A DNA stretch of 64,000 bases from Bin5 sp022827195 (GTDB taxonomy: Bacteria > Chloroflexota > Anaerolineae > Caldilineales > Caldilineaceae), in assembly GCA_965208275.1 (NCBI GenBank), contig OZ242331.1, positions 2,728,001 through 2,792,000 of the forward strand, written 5' to 3'. The number at the start of each line of letters is the position of its first letter. The first letter of the stretch is position 1. Both the position numbers and the translations under genes were made by a program. The notes beneath the pieces are model-generated. The model was not told where the DNA came from, did not search any database, and worked only from the letters and a program-made list of their open reading frames with translations. Positions 18,687-26,579 of this stretch are shown here, piece by piece.

Positions 18687-19003
18687 CGCGGCTGGGCCTG
18701 GATGTAAGGAATTGGTCGCAAAGTAGGTGCGGGAGCATCCTTGAAGGACGCGAATATTCAACGAGGGGCTCTTGTGGAGCCTTAGGCGGACAAGCAAACG
18801 AGGCGGTCGAGCATGTCTTAGACAGCTCCTTTGTGCCGTTCGGGATGACAAGTCGAACTTGCGCCGGCTTTCGTGGGCCAGCCGTTGAAGCAGGAAGCCA
18901 CGAGGCAGGTGCAAGGGATTGGCAACTAATTGTAATTGGGGCGAAAAGCAGTGAATGATCTACACGAGGCTGCACGATTTCTTGACCAGCAGGGGGTCGG
19001 AAG
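18687..19003. other. Intergenic stretch with a dispersed-repeat-like patch
   Basis: No supported gene. The patch at about 18825-18852 (CTCCTTTGTGCCGTTCGGGA) translates as SSFVPFGMT on one strand and VIPNGTKELS on the other, a pattern I recognise as a dispersed intergenic repeat in many environmental genomes. An AGGGGG site for the next gene lies at 18991-18996. Confidence 0.4.
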
Positions 19004-20242
19004 ATGAGCAGACTGGCAATCTCCGGGGGCGAACCGATTCGGAGCCCTTCCAAGGTGTGGCCGAGTTGGCCGGTGCCCTCGGAGCGGGCGGTAGAATTGG
19101 TCTTGGAGGTGGTTCGCAGCGGCCGATGGGCAGATGGCGGGCCGAAAGAGAAGCAGTTTGCGCAGGCGTTTGCCGAATTCAGCGGGGCCAGGTATTGCGT
19201 GCCGGTGGCGAATGGGACGGTGGCGATTCAGCTGGCGCTGGAGGCGCTGGATATAGGCGCCTACGATGAAGTCATTGTACCGGGACAGACATGGCAGGCG
19301 ACAGCGGCGGCGTGCATCGACGTGAATGCCGTTCCCATCCTGGTCGACATTGATCCTGAGACCTACTGTGTGGACGCGGCCGGGGCGGAGGCGGCGATCA
19401 CGCCGCGGACTCGTGCGATCATTGTCACGCACCTGTACGGCGCGATGGCGGATATGGATGCGTTGCCGCAGCTGGCGAGCAGGCATGGCCTCAAACTAAT
19501 TGAGGACTGCGCGCATCAGCACGGATCGCAGTGGAGGGGAAAGTGTGTGGGCGGACTTGGCGACGTTGGCGCGTTCAGCCTGCAGCTTTCGAAGGTCCTT
19601 GCATCGGGGGAAGGGGGCATGACCCTGACGAACAGCTGGGAGCTGATGCAGAGGCTGCACTCGCTGCGCAATTGCGGGCGTCCATTCCAACCCGGCTCCC
19701 CGACCGTGCAGAGCGGGAACTTTCGCATCACTGAGTTGCAGGCGGCTCTGCTGCTGGCGCAGATGGAGTCGATGGATGCGCGCGTTGACCGTCGCGACGG
19801 GAATGCCCAGTATCTCAATCGACAGCTGGGAGAGATCCCGGGCATCCGGCCGATGAAGCGGTACTCGCAGATTACGCGCCAGTCCTACTACTGTTTTTCT
19901 TTCCGATTCAGCTCGGCGGACTGGAATGGAATAGGGGTGGCAGCCTTTCGGCAGGCGTTGGGGGCGGAAACGGGGCTGAGAGTCGAGACGACGTATGAGC
20001 CGCTGAACGACTGTGCCCTATATCAACCGCATACCAAGCGGCGTCACAGACTCAATGAGGAATACTTGAGGGCTATCGACCCTTCCCGTTTTGAATTGCC
20101 GGTGTGCCAGAAGGCATTTGCGGATGAAGCGGTTGTTATCGGGCATCCCTTTTTGCTTGGCGACCGGGCCGATATGGACGAGGTCGCGAAGGCTGTGGAA
20201 AAGATATACGATAACCGGGAAGAGCTCAGGAATTTGGCTTGA
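19004..20242 (+). CDS. DegT/DnrJ/EryC1/StrS family aminotransferase
   Basis: A 412-residue PLP-dependent aminotransferase of the DegT/StrS type, which aminates sugars or cyclitols (or, in AHBA synthase, makes an aromatic amine). The N-terminus (SRLAISGGEPIR) and GRWADGGPKEKQFAQAFAEF resemble the AHBA synthase / scyllo-inosose aminotransferase branch. The PLP lysine is in SLQLSKVLASGEGG. ATG 19004 has AGGGGG seven bases upstream. It leads a short run with a deacetylase, a nucleotidyltransferase and a PAP2 phosphatase. The substrate cannot be assigned. Confidence 0.88.
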   Translation: MSRLAISGGEPIRSPSKVWPSWPVPSERAVELVLEVVRSGRWADGGPKEKQFAQAFAEFSGARYCVPVANGTVAIQLALEALDIGAYDEVIVPGQTWQATAAACIDVNAVPILVDIDPETYCVDAAGAEAAITPRTRAIIVTHLYGAMADMDALPQLASRHGLKLIEDCAHQHGSQWRGKCVGGLGDVGAFSLQLSKVLASGEGGMTLTNSWELMQRLHSLRNCGRPFQPGSPTVQSGNFRITELQAALLLAQMESMDARVDRRDGNAQYLNRQLGEIPGIRPMKRYSQITRQSYYCFSFRFSSADWNGIGVAAFRQALGAETGLRVETTYEPLNDCALYQPHTKRRHRLNEEYLRAIDPSRFELPVCQKAFADEAVVIGHPFLLGDRADMDEVAKAVEKIYDNREELRNLA

Positions 20243-20385
20243 TGGGATGCGGGTAAGTCGGCCGAGCGAGTCTGTATCGGAAGCGTAGTCGGTAGTGGAG
20301 CGGCTAACCCGACTGAAACGGGACGTCAGCGTCGCGCCGGACGTGGAATCGCGCGAGAACGCGGCATGATTTGGGAGAACTCGGG

Positions 20386-21180
20386 ATGATACAGCAGGTT
20401 TCGCCGTGGCCCAGCGGTAGCCAGGGTGCAGTCTCACTAACGTTTGACGATGGTTCGGCGTCGCAGCTGGAGCTGGCGATCCCTTTGCTGAATGAATTGG
20501 GGCTGCAGGGGACTTTCTATCTCAATCCCAGGGACGGCTTTGAAGGGAATCTGGCGCCCTGGAAGGATGCGGCGGCCGCCGGGCATGAGGCGGGAAATCA
20601 TACGGTCAGCCATCCTTGCGCGGCCAACAACGTGGCGGCTGCGGTCGTGCAACGCCGCGGGGAACGCGGCGCGCGAAGACGGCGAACGTTGGAGGAAATG
20701 ACTCTGGACGAGATGGAGGCTGACATTGTGGAGGCGTCCAGGCGCATTCGTTCGCTCGTCCCGGAACAGAGGGCAATTTCGTTTGCCTACCCGTGTTACC
20801 AGTCATTTGTCGGCAGAGGAGCAAGCCGGCAGAGCTATGTTCCGCTGGTGGCGCGCCATTGCATTGCGGGGCGGGGCGTGGGCGAAAAACCGATAGCGAA
20901 CGATCCTGGCCACTGCGACCTGGCATACGTTTGGGGCTGGCGTTGCGAGCGGATGAGAGGCGCTGAGCTGGTGGGACTGGCCGAATCGGCGGTCGCGGAT
21001 GGCCGATGGGCTGTTCTGGTCTTTCATGGGATCAACGAGGGGCATCTTCCGATAGGGGAACGCGATCTGACCGAACTGTGCAAATATCTCGCCCGCCAGC
21101 GCGGGCGGGTCTGGACGGCGCCGGTGGCGATAGTCGCGGAACAGTTGCTTGCGTGGCGAGAGAGAGTGCAGCCGGCATAG
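20386..21180 (+). CDS. Polysaccharide deacetylase family protein (NodB-like)
   Basis: A 264-residue carbohydrate esterase family 4-like protein. The metal-binding motifs are SLTFDDGSAS near residue 22 and NHTVSHP (H-x3-H) near residue 75. It has no signal peptide, so it probably acts in the cytoplasm on a small N-acetylated sugar or intermediate. ATG 20386 has GGGAG eight bases upstream; a TTG at 20371 is also in frame. It follows the aminotransferase after 143 nt. Confidence 0.82.
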   Translation: MIQQVSPWPSGSQGAVSLTFDDGSASQLELAIPLLNELGLQGTFYLNPRDGFEGNLAPWKDAAAAGHEAGNHTVSHPCAANNVAAAVVQRRGERGARRRRTLEEMTLDEMEADIVEASRRIRSLVPEQRAISFAYPCYQSFVGRGASRQSYVPLVARHCIAGRGVGEKPIANDPGHCDLAYVWGWRCERMRGAELVGLAESAVADGRWAVLVFHGINEGHLPIGERDLTELCKYLARQRGRVWTAPVAIVAEQLLAWRERVQPA

Positions 21181-21365
21181 ACTGATCCAGGGGATTTTTG
21201 GCAAATTGCGACTTGGTGATTCGAATTGCCGCCGGCAGTTGATTTCCGGCTCCTCAGATCGTGGGGGTCGCGGGCCACAGTTGGCTGATCGTAGACGTCG
21301 CCTTTAGAATGTGCCGGGAGTGACGGGACGTCGCCCGGCAGGCAGACAGCTTTCTTTGAGCGAAC

Positions 21366-22193
21366 ATGAGCGAAACGCAGAAGATTTTCGACGCATTTGT
21401 AACAGCCGGCTATGACCCGGATAAGCCGGACAAGGTCAGCGCAGCGGCGGGCGTGGCGCATAAGTCGCTGGTGCCGGTGGCGGGTATGCCGATGGCGTGG
21501 CACGTGGTGCAGGCGCTGGGGGAGTGCGAGCGCGTCGGCGAGATCGTTGTTGTGGGGGTCGAGCCGGGAGAGATCGACTTTGGCACGGCTGTTCATCACG
21601 TCCCGAACCAGCCCAGTTTGTGGGCCAGCCAGAATGCCGGGCTGCGAAAGCTGCAGGAGTTGAACGCGGAGGACCGCTACTTGCTCGCGCTTTCGGCGGA
21701 CAGTGCGCTGCTGACAGGAGAGATCATCGACCGCTTCATTGACGCGTGCGAGCCGCTGACGCTGGAAGCGTACTGGGGGATCATCCGCAAGGATGTCATG
21801 GTCGCGGCATTCCCGGATAGCAAGAGGACCTACCTGCGGTTGCGGGAGGGCGCATTCTGCAGCAGCGACCTATACCTGGGGCGGCTGTCGGCCGGGCTGC
21901 GCATCCAGGAGCGGATTCGCTATTTCATCGAACATCGCAAGAATGTGGTGTCGCTGGTATGGAAGCTGGGCCTGCCCACACTGTTCAAGTTTGTAACGCG
22001 CAGGCTGGAGATAGAGGACATTGTCGATTTTGCCCACAGGTTTGCGGAGCTGCGGGGCAGGCCGGTGGTCCTGCCGATTGCCGAGGCGGGAATGGACGTT
22101 GACAAACCGGAGCAGTTGGCGCAGGTGGAGGCCTATCTGCGGCGGAATCCCGACCATCCGGCCAATTCACGTTGGCGCGGGGCGAGGCGGTGA
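21366..22193 (+). CDS. MobA-like nucleotidyltransferase
   Basis: A 275-residue protein with an NTP-transferase-like fold: a nucleotide-binding N-terminus (FVTAGYDPDKPDKVSAAAGV, replacing the common LAGG loop), then KSLVPVAGMPMAWHVVQAL and LLALSADSALLTGE with the metal-binding Asp. It may activate a sugar or alcohol phosphate with a nucleotide. The loop is diverged from standard GG-loops, so activity is unproven. It is followed after 7 nt by a PAP2 phosphatase gene, hinting at one lipid- or sugar-phosphate pathway. Confidence 0.72.
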   Translation: MSETQKIFDAFVTAGYDPDKPDKVSAAAGVAHKSLVPVAGMPMAWHVVQALGECERVGEIVVVGVEPGEIDFGTAVHHVPNQPSLWASQNAGLRKLQELNAEDRYLLALSADSALLTGEIIDRFIDACEPLTLEAYWGIIRKDVMVAAFPDSKRTYLRLREGAFCSSDLYLGRLSAGLRIQERIRYFIEHRKNVVSLVWKLGLPTLFKFVTRRLEIEDIVDFAHRFAELRGRPVVLPIAEAGMDVDKPEQLAQVEAYLRRNPDHPANSRWRGARR

Positions 22194-22200
22194 GCAGATT

Positions 22201-22761
22201 GTGAGCATGCGATCGTTGCTGGAAAGGTTGTCGGGCCTGGACGAGAGGTTCAGTGCGCGAGCGGCCCTGAGCGAGGAGCAGTTGTCGAAGCGCCACCCTC
22301 TGTTCTGGCTGGCCCACGTCGGCGCGCACCTGGGCGACTCGGTGTTGTGGCTGTTGGTGACGCTGGTCCTGTGGCGCAATTCGGGCGGCGATGCGAAAAA
22401 AAGGGTCAGCGTAATCGGGTGGGCGCTTTCATTTGCGGTCGGGCTGGTCGGGACGCTGCTGGTCAAGCAGCTGGTGCGCCGTTCGCGCCCCGGCAGCGGC
22501 CGCTTTCTCTACGGGGCCGGCGCGGATGCGCACAGTTTTCCCAGCGGGCACGGAGTACGCTGCGGCGTAATCTTGACGTGGGCGGGCGTATTCTGGCCAG
22601 GGCTTGGGAGGCTGGCGCCGTTGCTGGTCGTGTGGGTCAGCTGGGCCAGGGTGGCATTGAACATTCACTACTTTGGAGACATTGTTGCCGGACTCCTGCT
22701 AGGGGTCGTACTGTCGCGCTTTATTCGGGGACGCGTAGCAGGACGCGGCAAGGGGATGTAA
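22201..22761 (+). CDS. PAP2-family membrane phosphatase
   Basis: A 186-residue integral membrane phosphatase with the three PAP2 signatures: KQLVRRSRP, SFPSGHG and SWARVALNIHYFGD. Such enzymes remove phosphate from phosphatidate, undecaprenyl pyrophosphate or phosphatidylglycerophosphate-like lipids. Several hydrophobic helices are visible. The start is GTG 22201 or ATG 22207 (in frame). It is the last gene of the aminotransferase-led run; substrate unknown. Confidence 0.85.
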   Translation: MSMRSLLERLSGLDERFSARAALSEEQLSKRHPLFWLAHVGAHLGDSVLWLLVTLVLWRNSGGDAKKRVSVIGWALSFAVGLVGTLLVKQLVRRSRPGSGRFLYGAGADAHSFPSGHGVRCGVILTWAGVFWPGLGRLAPLLVVWVSWARVALNIHYFGDIVAGLLLGVVLSRFIRGRVAGRGKGM

Positions 22762-22804
22762 TGGAGCGAGTGGGACGGGCGGGTTGCGGCAGGTTCTTCC
22801 GGCT

Positions 22805-24946
22805 TCAGCGGCGTTCGATCCTGTATTTGTAAGTAGCCTCTTCGGTTGTCCCCGGCGTCAGTCCGCTAATGGCCAGGACCACTTCCTGGCCGCGGTCCTG
22901 GCCATCGACGTCGATGCGGAGCCTGCCATTCACCCCAGCTTGCGCACGCTCGACTCTTACAAGAGCCCCATCGTTGAAAACCATGGTTTGCAGCAGCCAC
23001 TCCTGCGGCAGGCGGTTATCGGTCAACAGCCAGCCTTCGCTTTCCCAGCCATCCTCTCCCTGTTCGAAGTCGGTGGAATAGCTAATGGCAGGGATGGCGA
23101 TATCGTCGATGAACCAACCGGGCGCGTTGACGGCATCGTCTGTGACGTACTCGAAGCGGACGTACACTTCGTCGCCGGCGTAAGCGCTCAGATCGAAGGC
23201 CTCCTGAATCCAGGCAGGCGACTCGTCACGGGGTTCGGCACCGCTTCTGGCGGTGTAGGCGTGGCCGAAGCTGTTTCCGCTGGGGTTTGCCGTGGTCGTG
23301 CGCTGGCCAGACAGAATGTCCCACTTGCGCCCGTCGCGGCTGGCCAGGACGTAGCCGTAGTCGTAGTCCTCTTCGATATCAAACCACATTTGCACGTACA
23401 TTGTCAGGTCGGCGCCGGCAGGCTGGCTGGAAAAGTCGAAGGCGCGCGTCAGGCGGCAGTCGGATTCGTCGGCGCGATTGCTCCACCAGGCGAAGCTACC
23501 GCTGTAGGGTTGCGTGTTGGCGTAACGGGTGCCGGTCATCCCTTCAAAGTGGAACGACAGGTCGCCTCTGCCGCGAAGCGCGATGAAATCGACGCCGAAG
23601 TTGCGGACGGCGCCAACATTCTCCTGCTTGGAATAGCGGTAGAAGCTCTCTGCCAGGGAGGGCCGAGGCAGCTGGAGCTGGCGGTAGCCGTAGACCCCTT
23701 GCTTTCCGAGTGCGGAGTACTCGTTGGCGTAATTTGCGATGACCCAGTCGGCAAAAAGATCCTCGAAGGTCAGATCCAGACCTGCCTGGCGGAGGGCACT
23801 TGTAAAGCCAAGGAGGCCATTGGCGGGCTGCGCGACGACGGCCTTTGTCAGTTCCTCGCCAAACCTCTGCAGGAAGTAGGCCATGAAGAGATATGCGCTG
23901 CCGTAATGCCTGCCGTTGCCGTCCGGACTGGTGCTCCAGGTATTCAGCTGAGTGTCGGGATGGACGTTATAGCGGCGAGCGAAATTCAGATCGGGAGGAT
24001 ATCCGGCGACTTCCTGGGCGAGTTCGCTCATCCCTTCGTTTACCCACGTTTCTTCGTTGCGGTCGTTGTGCCAGTGGACCATGTGTTGAAACTCATGAGC
24101 GAGGACGGTCTCATAGTGCTCGTTGTCGGTTCCCCGGTTCAGCCAATCCAGGTTGATATAGAACATCTCCTTCTGGTTGGAGAAGGGATTGGCGACGGCG
24201 CTGTAGAGATCGGCGCTGGAGAAGTAGCCTGCGATGCCGCGTCCCAGGCCGGAGGCGTGGAGGATGTGCAGGCGGGGGTCGGCGTCGATGCCGGGACTCG
24301 GTTCATGGCCGAAGAAGTCGCGAACAAGGGGGTAGATGGTGTGGGCGAACCGATCGGCGGATGCTGAAAGTGCGGGCAGGTCTGTTTCCCTGCCGCTCTC
24401 CACCCAGATGTAGGTAACATCGTTTTTGTAGCGCAGCTCGGCCTCAATTTGATGTTGCCGGTTGCTGTCGAGGTCGGAGACCCAGAAAGGGGCCCGATCC
24501 CCGACGGAAAAGGGGGGCCCGGGCACTGCCTGCGGGATGCTGTGCACGCCCGGACGCAGGCGCAGGGCCAGGTCGCGCAGATCGCGCAGCGGGAGATCGA
24601 TGTGTTGGTATTTCTGCCGGGCCGGCGGGGCGGGAGCAGAGTGCCCGGTCCTTTCAGCTTCGGTTCTGGGCTGCGCGGCGTCGCCGGTCGTGGGATGCTC
24701 GGAGGTCCCGGGGCCGGCCTGGCTGTGCAAACTGATTCGGAGCGCGGGATCTGCGGGGCTGCGCTGAGAGAGAAACGAGTCTGCGGGAGAGGAGCATGCC
24801 CCGAGGATTCCACATAGAATAAGGGATGCGATCAGTGCTATCGGTGGGCGGGGTCTTCTAAATTTGCGGCGCGAAGTGGGGCCAAACTGACTTTGGACCG
24901 TTGCTCGAAACGGCGGCGGATTGCCGCATCGTCTGTCAAGAGCCAT
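22805..24946 (-). CDS. Secreted zinc metalloprotease lipoprotein (immune inhibitor A-like)
   Basis: A 713-residue lipoprotein. After a basic N-region and hydrophobic helix comes a lipobox (GILGAC) with the acylated Cys near residue 51. The zinc site is HEFQH at about 284-288 with the third ligand E near 304 (WVNEGMSELAQE), as in gluzincins. The C-terminal 280 residues contain two MAM/immune inhibitor A-like beta domains (FAWWSNRADESDCRLTRAFD; GWFIDDIAIP). It probably degrades proteins at the cell surface. ATG 24946 is chosen; a TTG at 25015 is in frame but gives an overlong N-terminus. Confidence 0.83.
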   Translation of the reverse strand: MALDRRCGNPPPFRATVQSQFGPTSRRKFRRPRPPIALIASLILCGILGACSSPADSFLSQRSPADPALRISLHSQAGPGTSEHPTTGDAAQPRTEAERTGHSAPAPPARQKYQHIDLPLRDLRDLALRLRPGVHSIPQAVPGPPFSVGDRAPFWVSDLDSNRQHQIEAELRYKNDVTYIWVESGRETDLPALSASADRFAHTIYPLVRDFFGHEPSPGIDADPRLHILHASGLGRGIAGYFSSADLYSAVANPFSNQKEMFYINLDWLNRGTDNEHYETVLAHEFQHMVHWHNDRNEETWVNEGMSELAQEVAGYPPDLNFARRYNVHPDTQLNTWSTSPDGNGRHYGSAYLFMAYFLQRFGEELTKAVVAQPANGLLGFTSALRQAGLDLTFEDLFADWVIANYANEYSALGKQGVYGYRQLQLPRPSLAESFYRYSKQENVGAVRNFGVDFIALRGRGDLSFHFEGMTGTRYANTQPYSGSFAWWSNRADESDCRLTRAFDFSSQPAGADLTMYVQMWFDIEEDYDYGYVLASRDGRKWDILSGQRTTTANPSGNSFGHAYTARSGAEPRDESPAWIQEAFDLSAYAGDEVYVRFEYVTDDAVNAPGWFIDDIAIPAISYSTDFEQGEDGWESEGWLLTDNRLPQEWLLQTMVFNDGALVRVERAQAGVNGRLRIDVDGQDRGQEVVLAISGLTPGTTEEATYKYRIERR

Positions 24947-25027
24947 TGCGCGGGGGTTGGAGAGCCGGTGGAAGGCAGGAGGGTGCGAGCGAGCCCGCCG
25001 GGGTTGCTGAATCAAAGATGACCGAGC

Positions 25028-25942
25028 TCATTTCAGTTTCTGGCCGAGAACGCGATGCTCGAGGCCTGGGGCGATCGTGCGCTCTGTAGCGTCCCAGGTT
25101 ATTGGAGGCGGTTTGGGCGGTTCGAAGTTGCGAAAGAGCCGGCCCAGGAGTGCGACAGCGACGGCTACATAGACGACGCTGCCGAGAAACCAGATCATGC
25201 CGCCGCTGATCATCTGATCCTGTAGGGCAGTCAGACCTGAGACGGCGAAACGGTCGACATAGTAGTCGTAGGCAGGGGTGCGACGGAATGCAAGCGTGAC
25301 GCCGGTTACCATGTTGGGCACCTCTCCGCCGATTATGATGTAGAGAAAGCCGAAAATGGGGGGCATGGAGGGCCGGAGGCGGGGTCCTGTACCGAGCGGA
25401 TGCCACCAGAAGAGCATGTAGGTAATCCAGACGCCCCAGAGCGAGATATGGTAGAGGGAGGGATGGGCGAGCAGGCGGTTGGTAATTGCCGGCTCGTGCC
25501 AGAGCAGAAAGACGCTGAATGCAAAGAGCCAGAGGACGAAGGGGTGCGAGACGTGACGGATGAAACGGCCGGACAGGGTCGTCTTTTTGCGTATCGCGAC
25601 GGTCCAGCGACGGGCGGGCGCGGGTAGGGCGCGCAGGAGGATGTGAGCTGGGCATGCCAGCCAAATGAGGGGCGGCGCCAGGAGGCCGATGAGAATCTGT
25701 TGGGCTGCTCTGCCGATGAGCAACTCCTGCTGGAGGGCGACGAGCGGGGAAAGGAATGCCACGGCCAGGACCCCCGCGCCGGCGAGGAAGCAGAAGAGGC
25801 GGCCTGTGGTGGCGAGCGGGGCGTGTCTGCGGTTCAGACGCGACCAGGCCCACAGATAGGACAAAACGATGAGCAACAGGGCTGCGGTCGAGCCGGGCAG
25901 AAAAGTCCAGTCCTGCAAGAGGGACGGGATCGAGTGTTCCAT
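25028..25942 (-). CDS. ctaG: Cytochrome c oxidase assembly factor CtaG (caa3 type)
   Basis: A 304-residue polytopic membrane protein of the CtaG/caa3_CtaG family that assists aa3/caa3 oxidase assembly. About seven hydrophobic segments are seen, with the conserved FSVFLLWHEP and LFWWHPLGTGPR regions plus FGFLYIIIGGEVPNMVTG. ATG 25942 is chosen over an upstream TTG. No oxidase genes are in the window, although the SCO1-type chaperone at about 42.4-43 kb has a related role. Confidence 0.88.
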   Translation of the reverse strand: MEHSIPSLLQDWTFLPGSTAALLLIVLSYLWAWSRLNRRHAPLATTGRLFCFLAGAGVLAVAFLSPLVALQQELLIGRAAQQILIGLLAPPLIWLACPAHILLRALPAPARRWTVAIRKKTTLSGRFIRHVSHPFVLWLFAFSVFLLWHEPAITNRLLAHPSLYHISLWGVWITYMLFWWHPLGTGPRLRPSMPPIFGFLYIIIGGEVPNMVTGVTLAFRRTPAYDYYVDRFAVSGLTALQDQMISGGMIWFLGSVVYVAVAVALLGRLFRNFEPPKPPPITWDATERTIAPGLEHRVLGQKLK

Positions 25943-25992
25943 GGGAGGAAGGATAGACGCGGACGGAGGAAATTCCAAACGTGCGTGAGCGG

Positions 25993-26034
25993 TGGTTGGT
26001 CGTCAGTGGTTGGTCGTCAGTGGTTGGTCGTCAG
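25993..26034. repeat. Short tandem array, 3 x 14 bp
   Basis: Three perfect copies of TGGTTGGTCGTCAG lie between ctaG and the ATL gene, followed by related imperfect sequence. In translation this gives the WSSVVGRQWLVVSG low-complexity phrase. I recognise this kind of phrase from many uncultured genomes as intergenic repeat, not protein. Confidence 0.85.
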
Positions 26035-26137
26035 TGGCAGGAGGTCAGTAGCCGGCGGCCTGTGGCTAGGTACGGTGAGAGGCAGGGAATAGGGGTCATG
26101 GGACAGGGATTGCGGGGCAACGAAGGAGGAGGACTTG

Positions 26138-26515
26138 ATGGCTGGAGACGAAGCGAGAGTATACCGTCAGATATTGCTTGTGGTCGGGCAGATACCGCGG
26201 GGGCGGGTGGCGACATATGGACAGGTTGCGTGGATCGTAGGCGCGGCGACGCCGCGGATGGCCGGGTACGCGCTGGGCGGGCTGCCGGCGGACACGGAGA
26301 TCCCGTGGCAGCGGGTGGTCAACAGCCGGGGCGGCATCAGTCCGCGCGGGGACCCTTTGGCGACGGACCGGCAGAGGAAACTGCTGGCCGAAGAGGGGGT
26401 TCTGTTCATGCCTGACGGCCGCATCGATCTGGACCTCTTCGGTTGGGCAGGTCCGGAGCCGGACTGGCTGGAGGCGCACGGGTTCGCGGTCGTGCCTTGG
26501 CGTGCAAGGCGCTGA
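26138..26515 (+). CDS. atl: Alkyltransferase-like protein (ATL)
   Basis: A 125-residue DNA-binding protein of the O6-alkylguanine transferase-like family. The PCHR active site of true alkyltransferases is PWQRV here, with Trp at residue 57 in place of the reactive cysteine, so it cannot accept an alkyl group and instead flags alkylated bases for nucleotide excision repair. TYGQVAWIVG and RMAGYALGGL are family motifs. ATG 26138 has AAGGAGGAGG upstream. Confidence 0.92.
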   Translation: MAGDEARVYRQILLVVGQIPRGRVATYGQVAWIVGAATPRMAGYALGGLPADTEIPWQRVVNSRGGISPRGDPLATDRQRKLLAEEGVLFMPDGRIDLDLFGWAGPEPDWLEAHGFAVVPWRARR

Positions 26516-26579
26516 CCCGTCTTGAGGATGGCAGGATAGGGGAGGATAGCGCCACCGGGCAGAGAGGAAGGCGCCACGT

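Noticed and set aside
22784..24367. A 527-codon plus-strand frame opposite the metalloprotease gene
   Set aside because: Antisense shadow; the minus strand encodes a coherent lipoprotein with a zinc motif.
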